DNA of 64,000 bases from Streptomyces lucensis JCM 4490 (GTDB lineage: Bacteria > Actinomycetota > Actinomycetes > Streptomycetales > Streptomycetaceae). Shown here one piece after another: positions 44,326 through 52,937 of the stretch. The notes under the pieces were generated by a model, which did not search any database, had not been told where the DNA came from, and saw only the letters and a list, made by a program, of their open reading frames with translations. The position numbers and the translations under genes are program-made. The stretch spans positions 1 to 64,000 of the forward strand of contig NZ_BMUE01000016.1 in NCBI RefSeq assembly GCF_014650035.1, in the 5' to 3' direction. The stretch's first letter is position 1; each line of letters opens with the position of its first letter.

Positions 44326-45906
44326 ATGGCGCGATTCAACACGCGAGCCGCCAAGGCGCAGCCGACGTCGGCGGTGATCTCGACCGGCCGCACCCTGCGG
44401 ACCCACCAGGGCGGGCGCGGCCAGGAGCGCGACCCGCGCTCGGAGCTGTTCCTCCTCGCGGTGTCCCACTTCGTCGCGGACACGTTCTACGAGAAGGCCG
44501 AGGACCGCGACGCCCGGTACACCCGCCTCGTGCGCGATCTCGCCGTGAGCGACGCGGCCTGGACGGCCGGCCTGCTGAGCTGGCTGCGCGGTGAGGGCAA
44601 CATGCGCACGGCCGCGGTCGTGGGCGCCGCCGAGTACGTCCACGCACGCCTAGCGGCCGGCGCGACCGGCGGGCCGGCGAACCGGCAGGTCGTCCAGAGC
44701 GTGCTGCGCCGCCCGGACGAGCCGGGCGAACTGCTGGCGTACTGGACGTCGACGTACGGCCGTGCCGTGCCCAAGCCCGTCAAGCGCGGTGTCGCCGACG
44801 CCGTGCGCCGGCTGTACCACGCCAAGTCGCTGCTGAAGTACGACACCGCGTCCAGGGGTTACCGTTTCGGCGACATCCTCAACCTCGTGCACGCCTCGCC
44901 GGACCCGGACAAGCCGTGGCAGGGCGACCTGTTCCGGTACGCGCTCGACCGGCGGCACCACCCGGAGACGGCGGTGCCGCCCGCCGCGCTGCCGGTGCTC
45001 ACCGCACACCGCGAGCTGATGGCCCTGCCGGTCGCCGAGCGGCGGGCGGTCGTCACGGCACCCGGTGGCGCCGAGCGGCTGGCCGCGGCCGGGATCACCT
45101 GGGAGGCGCTGGCCGGCTGGCTGCAGGGACCGATGGACAGGGCGGCCTGGGAGGCCGTGATCCCGTCGATGGGCCCGATGGCACTGGTCCGCAACCTGCG
45201 CAACTTCGACGAGGCCGGGGTCTGCGACGAGGCCGCCGCCCAGGTCGCGGCACGGATCAGCGACCCGGAGCAGGTGGCGCGCTCGCGGCAGTTCCCCTTC
45301 CGCTACCTGGCCGCCTACCAGCACGCGCCCTCGCTGCGCTGGTCCTACCCGCTGGAGCGGGCGCTCGGCCACTCGCTGGCCAACGTGCCCGCGCTGCCGG
45401 GCCGGACGCTGGTGCTCGTCGACCGGTCGGGCTCGATGTTCTGGTCGCGGCTGTCCGAGCGGTCGCAGCTCAGCCGGGCCGACGCGGCGGCGATCTTCGG
45501 CACCGCGCTCGCGCTGCGGGCGGCCGACGCCGATCTCGTGCAGTTCGGCTCGACCAGCGAGCGGGTGGGGTACCGCACGGGCGAGTCGGTGCTGAAGGTC
45601 CTGGACCGCTTCGGCGACCTGGGCGGCACCGACACCACCGAGGCGGTGCGCCGGCACTACAGGGGGCACGACCGGGTGCTGATCGTCACCGACGAGCAGT
45701 ACGCCCCGAACCGGCACGGTGACCCGACCGCCCAGATCCCCGCCCACGTCCCGGTCTACACCTGGAACCTGGAGGGCTACCAGGCGGGCCACGGCCCGTC
45801 GGGCACGGGGAACCGGCACACCTTCGGCGGCCTGTCGGACGCGGCCTTCCGGATGGTGCCGCTGCTGGAGGCCGCCCGTGACGCCCGCTGGCCGTGGGAG
45901 TCCTGA
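44326..45906 (+). CDS. rsr: Rsr, Ro60-like RNA-binding protein (TROVE domain plus vWA domain)
   Basis: The 526-residue protein is a bacterial Ro60 orthologue. The TROVE domain (about 20-340: RSELFLLAVSHFVADTFYE, LLSWLRGEGNMRTAAVVGAAEYVHAR, PSMGPMALVRNLRNFDEAG) forms the HEAT-repeat ring that binds misfolded RNA and Y RNA. The C-terminal von Willebrand A domain (about 355-526) has an intact MIDAS: D366xS368xS370 in VDRSGSM, the GGTDTT threonine and VTDEQ. ATG 44326 follows GGGGGAA. With Y RNA it would tether to PNPase or other RNases in RNA quality control or stress recovery. It lies directly downstream of two Y RNA genes. Confidence 0.92.
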   Translation: MARFNTRAAKAQPTSAVISTGRTLRTHQGGRGQERDPRSELFLLAVSHFVADTFYEKAEDRDARYTRLVRDLAVSDAAWTAGLLSWLRGEGNMRTAAVVGAAEYVHARLAAGATGGPANRQVVQSVLRRPDEPGELLAYWTSTYGRAVPKPVKRGVADAVRRLYHAKSLLKYDTASRGYRFGDILNLVHASPDPDKPWQGDLFRYALDRRHHPETAVPPAALPVLTAHRELMALPVAERRAVVTAPGGAERLAAAGITWEALAGWLQGPMDRAAWEAVIPSMGPMALVRNLRNFDEAGVCDEAAAQVAARISDPEQVARSRQFPFRYLAAYQHAPSLRWSYPLERALGHSLANVPALPGRTLVLVDRSGSMFWSRLSERSQLSRADAAAIFGTALALRAADADLVQFGSTSERVGYRTGESVLKVLDRFGDLGGTDTTEAVRRHYRGHDRVLIVTDEQYAPNRHGDPTAQIPAHVPVYTWNLEGYQAGHGPSGTGNRHTFGGLSDAAFRMVPLLEAARDARWPWES

Positions 45907-46033
45907 ACCCACAGCCGGCCGGTGGACGTGGCCCGCACTGCTACGGGGGGTGCGGGCCACACTCCTGCCCGGGGCGCCTCGTCCCTTGGGCCTGCGCCGA
46001 CGCGCTCCGGGGCGGCAGGGCCATGATGGAGAC

Positions 46034-46675
46034 GTGCCCCGTCCCCCGGCGCCGGGCCCGGCCGCGGTTCCGGGCCGCCTCGAGTCGGCGCCCACGCCCC
46101 GGACCGCCGTCGCCTGGCTGCCGCCGGCCGTGCTGTGGCCCGCCATCCAGGGCGTCCGTGCCGAGCACGACCCGCAGATACGCCGCTGGCCGCCCCACGT
46201 GAACCTGCTCTTCGGCTTCGTACCGGAGGAGGACTTCCCGGCGGCGCTCCCGCTGCTGGCCGCCGCGGCCGCGGAGCGCGAGCCCTTCGACATCCGGCTC
46301 GGCGGTGTCCGTTCCTTCCGCCACCGGGCATACGCGACCGTGTGGCTCGACCCCGCGGCGGACGGCGCCGCACCGTGGACGGAGCTGCGGCGCGCGCTGG
46401 CGGAGCCCTTCCCGTACTGCGCGGACCGCTTCCCGCGCTTCACCCCGCACCTCTCGCTCGGCCGCACCCGGGCCCCGCGCGAGCTGGCGGCCGAATGCGC
46501 CGCCCGGCTCGGCGTGCTGCAGGCGCGGGTGGCCGGGATCGCCGTGCTGTCCCGCCGCGGTGACGGCCCCATGCGCACCCGCGCCACGATCGCCCTGGGC
46601 ACCGGTTCGGTAGTCCGCCGGACCGGCCCGGACCCGGCCGCCACCTGCGGGTACGAGTCGCCGGAACGGTACTGA
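46034..46675 (+). CDS. 2H phosphoesterase / 2'-5' RNA ligase-like protein
   Basis: The 213-residue protein has two H-x-x-h motifs of the 2H superfamily: H55VNL in RRWPPHVNLLFGFVPE and H139LSL in FPRFTPHLSLGR, separated by the usual 80-90 residues. The family includes ThpR-type RNA cyclic phosphodiesterases and tRNA-fragment ligases. The first motif has Asn instead of the usual Thr or Ser, so activity may be altered or substrate-specific. The start is GTG 46034; nearby ATGs are out of frame. It lies 127 bp after rsr on the same strand, an RNA-end-processing gene beside an RNA quality-control gene. Confidence 0.8.
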   Translation: MPRPPAPGPAAVPGRLESAPTPRTAVAWLPPAVLWPAIQGVRAEHDPQIRRWPPHVNLLFGFVPEEDFPAALPLLAAAAAEREPFDIRLGGVRSFRHRAYATVWLDPAADGAAPWTELRRALAEPFPYCADRFPRFTPHLSLGRTRAPRELAAECAARLGVLQARVAGIAVLSRRGDGPMRTRATIALGTGSVVRRTGPDPAATCGYESPERY

Positions 46676-46743
46676 CCGCTCGGCGGCGCGCGGGCTCCCG
46701 GTAGTGTGCGCGAGAGGATCCCCGGTTCCCAAGGAGTACGTGG

Positions 46744-47310
46744 ATGGCGCAGGCCAGGCCCATGCGCGCGGACGCTCGGCGCAATTACGAGCGGTTGCTG
46801 CAGGTGGCGGCGGAGGCCTTCGCCGAGCACGGGGAGAACGCGTCGCTGGAGCGGATCGCCAGGCGGGCGGGCGTCGGCGCGGGCACGCTCTACCGGCACT
46901 TCCCGACCCGGCACGCGCTGCTGGAGGCGGCGTACGTGGACCGGATCGAGGCGCTGGGCAGGCGGGCCGACGAGCTGGCGCAGCGGTTGCCGCCGGGAGA
47001 GGCGCTGACCGAGTGGCTGCACGAGCTGTGCGTCGCCACCATCCAGCTGCGGGGCATGAAGGCCCTGCTGGGGGCGGCGGTCGCGGACGGTGGCGCGGCT
47101 GCGGCGACGGCCTGCGGTACGGCGGTGCAGGGCGCGGCGGGCCGGCTGGTGGCGGCGGCGCGGGCGCAGGGTGCCGTGCGCGCCGACCTGGAGCCGATCG
47201 AGCTGCTGCGGCTCGCGCACGGGGTGGCCACGGCCTCGGAGCTGGCGAACAGGCGGGGCGAGGAGATCCGCCGGTACCTGACGCTGCTGACGGAGGGGCT
47301 GCGGCCGTAG
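46744..47310 (+). CDS. TetR family transcriptional regulator
   Basis: The 188-residue protein has the TetR DNA-binding domain at residues 8-60 (RADARRNYERLLQVAAEAFAEHGENASLERIARRAGVGAGTLYRHFPTRHALLEAAY) and a helical ligand domain. It is of the SACE_7040/KsbA-like type. ATG 46744 follows AAGGAG. No obvious target lies next to it; the gene before it is transcribed in the same direction and the next one converges. The ligand is unknown. Confidence 0.9.
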   Translation: MAQARPMRADARRNYERLLQVAAEAFAEHGENASLERIARRAGVGAGTLYRHFPTRHALLEAAYVDRIEALGRRADELAQRLPPGEALTEWLHELCVATIQLRGMKALLGAAVADGGAAAATACGTAVQGAAGRLVAAARAQGAVRADLEPIELLRLAHGVATASELANRRGEEIRRYLTLLTEGLRP

Positions 47311-47335
47311 CCCACAGGGGTACGACGCCCGTGGG

Positions 47336-47368
47336 GGCGGGGGAGGGGCCGGTGCCGGCTCCCCGCCC
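47336..47368. terminator. GC-rich hairpin between convergent tetR and terD-like genes
   Basis: GGGG-CCGG and CCGG-CTCCCC arms, extended by GGGCGGGGGA/CCCGCCC with a bulge, form a long GC-rich stem between the two convergent stops. Confidence 0.55.
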
Positions 47369-47381
47369 GCCGCCGTGGGGG

Positions 47382-48632
47382 CTACAGCGCCAGCGCTCCG
47401 GGCTCGACCATGTTGCGCACCGTCCGTGCCTTCACGAAGTCGCCCATCGCGGTCATGTCCCACTCGCCGGAGAACTGGCGGATGAGCTTGGCCATCATCA
47501 CGCCGGTCTGCGGCTCGGCGTGGGTGAGGTCGAAGCGGACCAGTTCCTCGCCGGTCGCCGGGTCGACAAGGCGGCAGTAGGCCTTGGCGACCTCGGTGAA
47601 CTTCTGGCCGGAGAAGGAGTTCACCGTGAAGACGAGTCCGGTGACCTCCTGGGGCAGCCGGCCGAGGTCGACCACGATGACCTCGTCGTCGCCGCCGCCC
47701 TCGCCGGTCAGGTTGTCACCGGAGTGCTTCACCGCGCCGCTCAGGATCGACAGCTTGCCGAAGTAGCAGCTGTCGACGTGGTTGCGCTGCGGGCCGTAGG
47801 CGATGACCGAGGCGTCCAGGTCGATGTCCGCGCCGCGGAAGGCGGGCTCCCAGCCGAGGCCCATCTGCACCCGGGAGAGCAGTGGGCGGCCGCCCTTGAC
47901 CAGGGAGACGGTCTGGTTCTTCTGCAGGCTGACCCGGCCCTTGTCCAGGTTGATCTTCCCGGCGCCCGGGGCCGGCGGGGCCGGGGCCGCGGGCGGCGCC
48001 GGCGGGGTCACCTGGGACTGCATGGCGGGCGGCGGGGGAGCCACGGGCCGCGGCGGGGTGCCCGGGTGCGGCGGGGCGACCGGCTGCGGGGGTGCGGCCG
48101 GCTGGGGCGGGGCGGTCGGCGCGGACGCCGGTTCCTCCACCGTCACACCGAAGTCCGTCGCGATGCCCGCCAGCCCCTCGGCGTACCCCTGGCCGACCGC
48201 GCGGGCCTTCCACTGGCCGTTGCGACGGTAGATCTCCACGACCACCAGGGCGGTCTCGGTGCCCAGGCGCGGCGGCGTGAACGTGGCGAGTTCCGTGCCG
48301 CCGTCCGCGTCGCGGATCGTCGCCGTCGGCTCGATGCCCTGGAAGGTCTGGCCTGCCGCGTCGGGGCTGGCCGTGACCACGATCTTCTCGATGTCCGCGG
48401 GCACCGCGGCGGTGTCCACCGTGATCGCGTCGGGGGCCGCCCCGCCGCCGGACCGGTACGTCACGCCCGGTCCGGCAGGCTGGTTGTAGAAGATGAAGTC
48501 GTCGTCGGAACGCACCTTGCCGTCGGCGGTGAGCAGCAGGCCCGACACGTCGAGCCGCACCGGGGCGGCGACGTCCACCGTCACACGCGCGGTGGAGAGA
48601 GGGATGTTCGAGCCAGGGGTCATAGCTGTCAT
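47382..48632 (-). CDS. tandem TerD-domain protein with proline-rich linker
   Basis: The 416-residue protein carries two TerD-like beta-sandwich domains. The first (about 1-165) has LLTADGKVRSDDDFIFYNQP, and the second (about 235-410) has KGGRPLLSRVQMGLGWEPAFRGADIDLDASVIAYGP and GGGDDEVIVVDLGRLPQEV. Acidic calcium-binding residues are present in both. Residues about 168-232 are a Pro/Ala-rich linker. TerD/CABP domains bind calcium and appear in tellurite-resistance, stress and differentiation gene sets in streptomycetes. ATG 48632 and ATG 48623 are both possible starts, without a strong ribosome site. It stands alone. Confidence 0.88.
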   Translation of the reverse strand: MTAMTPGSNIPLSTARVTVDVAAPVRLDVSGLLLTADGKVRSDDDFIFYNQPAGPGVTYRSGGGAAPDAITVDTAAVPADIEKIVVTASPDAAGQTFQGIEPTATIRDADGGTELATFTPPRLGTETALVVVEIYRRNGQWKARAVGQGYAEGLAGIATDFGVTVEEPASAPTAPPQPAAPPQPVAPPHPGTPPRPVAPPPPAMQSQVTPPAPPAAPAPPAPGAGKINLDKGRVSLQKNQTVSLVKGGRPLLSRVQMGLGWEPAFRGADIDLDASVIAYGPQRNHVDSCYFGKLSILSGAVKHSGDNLTGEGGGDDEVIVVDLGRLPQEVTGLVFTVNSFSGQKFTEVAKAYCRLVDPATGEELVRFDLTHAEPQTGVMMAKLIRQFSGEWDMTAMGDFVKARTVRNMVEPGALAL

Positions 48633-48683
48633 GCCGGGTGAACGAACGACACCGCTTTACCGTTCCCTTACCCGCCGAACGGG

Positions 48684-49673
48684 TTACGGCACCACGAGGA
48701 TCTTGCGCCCCACCCCCGCCGCGAACTGCTCCAGCGCCTGCGGGTACCGCTCCAGCGGGATCCGGTCGCTGATGAACACGTCGGGGTCCAGCACGCCGTT
48801 CGCGAACAGCTCCGCCGCCCGCTCGAAGCTGTGCAGCACCGCCATGGAGCCGGTGATGGTGATCTCCTGGTTGTAGATCCGGTACGGGTCGATGGTCACG
48901 CGTGTCGCGGAGTCGGACACCCCGAACTGCAGGAACGTGCCCGCCTTCGCCACCCGGCCGAGGCCGTCCTGGATCGCGGCCGCGTTGCCGGTCGCGTCGA
49001 TGACGAGGTCCCAGCCCTGCGGCCGGTCCAGCTCGTCCGCGTTCGCGGCCGACGCCGTGACGCCGAGGCGCCGCGCCGTCTCCAGCCGGCCCGGGTTCCG
49101 GTCGACGACGTCCACCCGGGCCGCGCCCGTCCGCTTGGCCAGCTCCAGCATCATCAGTCCCATCGTCCCGGAGCCGTAGACCAGGACGTGGGCGCCGAGG
49201 CGCGACCGGAGCACGTCGTAGCCGCGCACCGCGCAGGACAGCGGCTCGATCAGGGCCGCGTCCTCGGTGCGCACGTGCTCGGGCAGCTTCACGCAGTTCG
49301 CCACGGGGGCCACCGCGTACCGGGCGGCTCCGCCGGCCGTCGTCACGCCGATCGCGGCATAGCGCTCGCACAGGTTGTTGTGGCCGGTACGGCAGTAGCG
49401 GCATTCGTGGCAGTGCAGGTTCGGGTCCACGGCCACCCGGTCGCCGACCGCGACCTCCGTGACCCGGGTGCCGGTGCCGACCACCGTACCCGCGAACTCG
49501 TGCCCGGGGACGATGGGCAGCTTGGGGGCGAACTCGCCCTGGAGGATGTGCAGATCGGTGCCGCACAGGCCGCAGGCGGCGACCTCCACGACGACCTCGC
49601 GGGGTCCCGGCGTCGGGTCGGGGACCTCGGTGACGACGGCGCGCCCCACGGACTCGATGACGGCGGCCTTCAT
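48684..49673 (-). CDS. zinc-dependent alcohol/polyol dehydrogenase
   Basis: The 329-residue MDR-family enzyme has the catalytic zinc ligands (CGLCGTDLH and GHEFAGTVV), the structural zinc cysteines CHECRYCRTGHNNLC and the nucleotide-binding motif VLVYGSGTMGLMMLELAK. Its closest type is sorbitol, threitol or arabitol dehydrogenase. It is the last gene of an operon with a sugar/polyol ABC importer and a DeoR regulator, so it probably oxidises the imported polyol or sugar alcohol. ATG 49673 overlaps the permease stop by four bases. Confidence 0.9.
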   Translation of the reverse strand: MKAAVIESVGRAVVTEVPDPTPGPREVVVEVAACGLCGTDLHILQGEFAPKLPIVPGHEFAGTVVGTGTRVTEVAVGDRVAVDPNLHCHECRYCRTGHNNLCERYAAIGVTTAGGAARYAVAPVANCVKLPEHVRTEDAALIEPLSCAVRGYDVLRSRLGAHVLVYGSGTMGLMMLELAKRTGAARVDVVDRNPGRLETARRLGVTASAANADELDRPQGWDLVIDATGNAAAIQDGLGRVAKAGTFLQFGVSDSATRVTIDPYRIYNQEITITGSMAVLHSFERAAELFANGVLDPDVFISDRIPLERYPQALEQFAAGVGRKILVVP

Positions 49674-50515
49674 TTCACGGCTCCCAGCGACAGGCCCTGG
49701 ACCAGCTTGTCCTGGGCGGCGAACCCCGCGGCGAGCACCGGCAGGGAGACGACGAGCGACGCGGCGCACACCTTGGCCAGGAACAGGCCCTGGCTGGTGA
49801 TGAAGCCGGTCAGGAAGACGGGGGCGGTCTCGGCGACCACGCCCGTGAGGACCCGGGCGAACAGCAGCTCGTTCCAGCTGAAGATGAAGCAGATCAGGGC
49901 GGTCGCCGCGATGCCGGGCAGGGCGATCGGGGCCACCACGCGGGCGAGGATCACCGGCAGCCGGGCGCCGTCGACCCGCGCCGCCTCGATGACGGCCACC
50001 GGCACCTCGGCGAGGAAGGACTGCATCATCCACACCGCGATCGGCAGGTTCATGGAGGTGTAGAGGACGACCAGGAGCCAGATGTTGTCGAGCAGCCCGG
50101 CGTTCTTCGCGAAGAGGTAGACCGGCAGCAGGCCCGCCACGGCCGGCAGCATCTTCGTGGAGAGGAAGAAGAACAGCACGTCCGTCCACTTACGCACCGG
50201 CCGGATCGACAGCGCGTAGGCCGCGGGGAGGGCGAGCAGCAGCACGCAGGCGGTGGAGACCACCGAGGCCACCGTGGAGTTGATCAGCGCGGGCCAGGGG
50301 CTCGCCCCGCCGCCGGTGCCGAAGAACTCGCGGTAGCCGTCCAGGGTGAGGGAGGCGGCGAAGGAGGGCGGGTTGGTCGCCGCGTCCGCCTCGGAGTGGA
50401 AGGACGTCAGGGCCATCCAGGCGATGGGCAGGAAGAACAGGATGCCGGCCAGCCAGGCCACCAGGCCCAGGCCGGTTCCGGTGCGCACCCTGCGCTTGAC
50501 GACGGTGTCGCTCAT
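49670..50515 (-). CDS. carbohydrate ABC transporter permease (MalG-type)
   Basis: The 281-residue permease starts MSDTVVKRRVRTGTGLGLVAW and has six helices and the EAA loop AVIEAARVDGARLPVILARVVAP. The sequence SFLAEVPVAVIEAARVDG resembles polyol (mannitol/sorbitol) importers. It overlaps its partner permease upstream and the dehydrogenase downstream by ATGA each. The ATPase is not encoded here; a shared MsiK-type ATPase is likely. Confidence 0.9.
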   Translation of the reverse strand: MSDTVVKRRVRTGTGLGLVAWLAGILFFLPIAWMALTSFHSEADAATNPPSFAASLTLDGYREFFGTGGGASPWPALINSTVASVVSTACVLLLALPAAYALSIRPVRKWTDVLFFFLSTKMLPAVAGLLPVYLFAKNAGLLDNIWLLVVLYTSMNLPIAVWMMQSFLAEVPVAVIEAARVDGARLPVILARVVAPIALPGIAATALICFIFSWNELLFARVLTGVVAETAPVFLTGFITSQGLFLAKVCAASLVVSLPVLAAGFAAQDKLVQGLSLGAVK

Positions 50516-51450
50516 GCGCGGGACACCTCCTCGCGGAACAGGGACGACACCACGCGCAGGGCGAGGGTCGCGATGACGATCGAGCCGATGACCACCAGGA
50601 CGCCCGCCGCCGAGGCGAGCCCGTTCTCGTGGGCCTGGTAGAAGCTCTGGTAGACGGTGTAGGGCAGGTTGGCGGTGCCGAGACCGCCGGAGGTGATCGT
50701 GAAGACCGCGTCGAAGTTCTGGACGATGTAGATCGACCCGAGCAGGGCGCCGAGTTCCAGGTAGCGGCGCAGGTGGGGCAGGGTCAGGTGGCGGAAGATC
50801 TGCCAGTCGCTCGCGCCGTCGACCCGGGCGGCCTCTATCTGCTGCTGGTCCCGGCTCTGCAGTCCGGCCAGCAGGATCAGCATCATGAACGGCGTCCACT
50901 GCCACACCAGGGAGGCCTCGACCGCGAGCAGCGGGGTGTGCGAGATCCAGTCCGGCTGGGGACCGCCCACATAGTGCAACAAGCCATTGAACAGGCCGTA
51001 TTCAGGGTTGTAGAGCACATGCTTCCAGAGCAGGGCCGCGGCCACCGGGACCACCAGGAACGGGGCGATGAGCAGGGTCCGCACGGCGCCCCTGCCGCGG
51101 AAGGGCCGGTCCAGCAGCAGCGCCAGGACCAGTCCCAGCACCAGGCTGGCCAGCACCACCGCCGTCGTGAGCAGCACGGTCGTCCACACCGAGTGGCGCA
51201 GGTCCGCGTCGGTGAGCACCTGGTGGTAGTTGTCGAGGCCGGTGAAGCGGCGGGCCCTGGGGTAGAGGGCGTTCCAGTCGAAGAAGGAGATCACCAGCGT
51301 GGCCACGAACGGGAGCTGGGTCACCGCGACCATGAAGACCAGGGCCGGCAGCAGCGGGGCGCGGGTGGCCCAGGCGCGCAGCCGGGCCGAGGGCCGCCGG
51401 ACCTGAGGTGCGGAGGCGGTCGCGATCGGGGCTGTGGTCGTCGCCGTCAT
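50512..51450 (-). CDS. carbohydrate ABC transporter permease (MalF-type)
   Basis: The 312-residue permease (MTATTTAPIATASAPQV...) has six helices from about residue 32 and the EAA loop QQIEAARVDGASDWQIFRHLTLP. Its external loop includes YNPEYGLFNGLLHYVGG. It heterodimerises with the adjacent permease to import the sugar or polyol captured by the binding lipoprotein. Starts and stops overlap neighbours by four bases on both sides. Confidence 0.9.
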   Translation of the reverse strand: MTATTTAPIATASAPQVRRPSARLRAWATRAPLLPALVFMVAVTQLPFVATLVISFFDWNALYPRARRFTGLDNYHQVLTDADLRHSVWTTVLLTTAVVLASLVLGLVLALLLDRPFRGRGAVRTLLIAPFLVVPVAAALLWKHVLYNPEYGLFNGLLHYVGGPQPDWISHTPLLAVEASLVWQWTPFMMLILLAGLQSRDQQQIEAARVDGASDWQIFRHLTLPHLRRYLELGALLGSIYIVQNFDAVFTITSGGLGTANLPYTVYQSFYQAHENGLASAAGVLVVIGSIVIATLALRVVSSLFREEVSRA

Positions 51451-52814
51451 CGTCCCTCGTACTCCTCGGAGATCTTCTCGGCGAGGGCCTGCGACTTCCG
51501 CAGGGCCGAGCCGACGGACTGGCGCCCGGCGATGGCCGCGCTGATCTCCTGGGAGACCTTCGTGCCGAGGTCGGTGAACTCGGGGATGCCGACGAACTGG
51601 ATGCCGGGCACGGGACGCGGCTGCACGCCGGGGTCGTCGGGGCGGGCGTTCTCGATGGCCTGCCTGGTCATGTCCTGGAAGGACGCGGCGGCCTTGCGGT
51701 AGGCGGCGTTCTCGTACGTCGAGGCCCGTTTGCCGGCCGGGACGTCCGACCAGCCGCTGGTGTCGCCGACCAGCCGCTCGTAGCCCTTGCCCGATGCCCA
51801 GGAGACGAACTTCCAGGCCTTGCCGGGGTTGCGGGACGCCTTCTGGATGCCCCAGGCCCAGGTGTAGAGCCAGCCGGAGGACCGGGTCCGCTCCACGGGG
51901 GCGGGGGCGTAACCGATCTTGCCCCTGACCGGGGATCCCGCCGCCTCCAGCAGTCCGGCCGCGGAGGTGGCGTCGTACCACATGGCGACCTTCCCCTGGG
52001 TCATGTTGTTCAGGCACTCGGCGAAACCGGACTGGGCGGCGCCGGACTCGCCGTGCTCGCGGACCAGGTCGACGTAGAACTTCGTCGCCTTGGTGAACTC
52101 CGGTGAGTCCAGCCGCGCCTTCCAGTCCTTGTCGAACCAGGTTCCGCCGAAGGTGTTGACGACCGTGGTGAGCGGTGCCATCACCTCGCCCCAGCCGGGC
52201 AGGCCGCGCAGGCAGACGCCCTTCATGCCGGGCCGGGCGCCGTCCGCCTCGGCGGCGAGGCCGGCCACCTGCCGCCAGGTGGGGTGCGCGGGCATCGTCA
52301 GGCCCTTCGCCGCGAACACGTCCTTGCGGTACATGAGGAAGGACGACTCGCCGTAGAAGGGCTGTCCGTAGAGCCTGCCGTCGTCGCCGGTGAGGGACTG
52401 GCGCATGGACGCGAGGACGTCCTGCTCGTCGTACGACGGGTCCTTGGCGACGTAGCCGTTCATCTCGTGCAGCCAGCCGTTGCGGGCGTAGATGGGTATC
52501 TCGTAGTTGGAGAGGGTGGCCACGTCGTACTGGCCGGCCTGGTTGGCGAAGTCCTGGCTGATCTTGTCGCGGACGTCGTTCTCCGGCAGGACCGTGAAGT
52601 TGACCTTGATGCCGGTCTCCCGGGTGAAGTGGGCGGCGGTCAGCTTCCGCAACTCGGTCATCTGGGGGTTGTTGACCATCAGCACGTTGATGGAGTCGCC
52701 GGAGCCGGTTCCGCCGGCACCGGCCCAGCAGCCGGTGAGCAGAGGGGCGAGCAGCGTCCCGGCGGCGGCCGTGGCGAGCGCGGCTCGCGGCCTCCGTCGG
52801 CTCGGGGTGCGCAT
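51447..52814 (-). CDS. sugar/polyol-binding lipoprotein of ABC importer
   Basis: The 455-residue precursor has a lipoprotein signal ending PLLTG|CWAG. The mature protein has the family-1 solute-binding pattern, with EMNGYVAKDPSYDEQDVLASMRQ, YGQPFYGESSFLMYRKDVF and WAWGIQKASRNPGKAWKFVSWASGKGY. These match binding proteins of the mannitol/sorbitol (SmoE/MtlE) group, consistent with the dehydrogenase at the operon end. ATG 52814 follows AGGAG. The DeoR regulator gene is 123 bp upstream on the same strand. Confidence 0.88.
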   Translation of the reverse strand: MRTPSRRRPRAALATAAAGTLLAPLLTGCWAGAGGTGSGDSINVLMVNNPQMTELRKLTAAHFTRETGIKVNFTVLPENDVRDKISQDFANQAGQYDVATLSNYEIPIYARNGWLHEMNGYVAKDPSYDEQDVLASMRQSLTGDDGRLYGQPFYGESSFLMYRKDVFAAKGLTMPAHPTWRQVAGLAAEADGARPGMKGVCLRGLPGWGEVMAPLTTVVNTFGGTWFDKDWKARLDSPEFTKATKFYVDLVREHGESGAAQSGFAECLNNMTQGKVAMWYDATSAAGLLEAAGSPVRGKIGYAPAPVERTRSSGWLYTWAWGIQKASRNPGKAWKFVSWASGKGYERLVGDTSGWSDVPAGKRASTYENAAYRKAAASFQDMTRQAIENARPDDPGVQPRPVPGIQFVGIPEFTDLGTKVSQEISAAIAGRQSVGSALRKSQALAEKISEEYEGR

Positions 52815-52854
52815 GGATCACTCCTGGGTGAATGGCGGGATAGGGGGAGATAAG

Positions 52855-52880
52855 GGGCGCGCGTGGGTGTGCGCGCGCCC
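52855..52880. terminator. hairpin between the deoR-like gene and the importer operon
   Basis: A 9-bp stem GGGCGCGCG/CGCGCGCCC with loop TGGGTGTG lies downstream of the regulator gene. It may terminate or attenuate transcription into the transporter genes. Confidence 0.6.
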
Positions 52881-52900
52881 GGGGGAGCGGGGAGGAGGGC

Positions 52901-52925
52901 AGGGGAGGGGAGGGGAGGGGAGGGG
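52901..52925. repeat. (AGGGG)5 tandem repeat, potential G-quadruplex
   Basis: Five perfect copies of AGGGG follow further G-rich sequence. On the minus transcript this reads as a C-rich run; the coding (plus) strand could fold into a G-quadruplex. It lies 12 bp after the end of the regulator gene, in the leader of the transporter operon. Confidence 0.85.
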
Positions 52926-52937
52926 ACGGTCGGTGGA

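Noticed and set aside
44650..47463. Long minus-strand open frame across rsr, the 2H gene and tetR
   Set aside because: Antisense to three genes with recognisable domains and strong codon bias; the translation is low-complexity.
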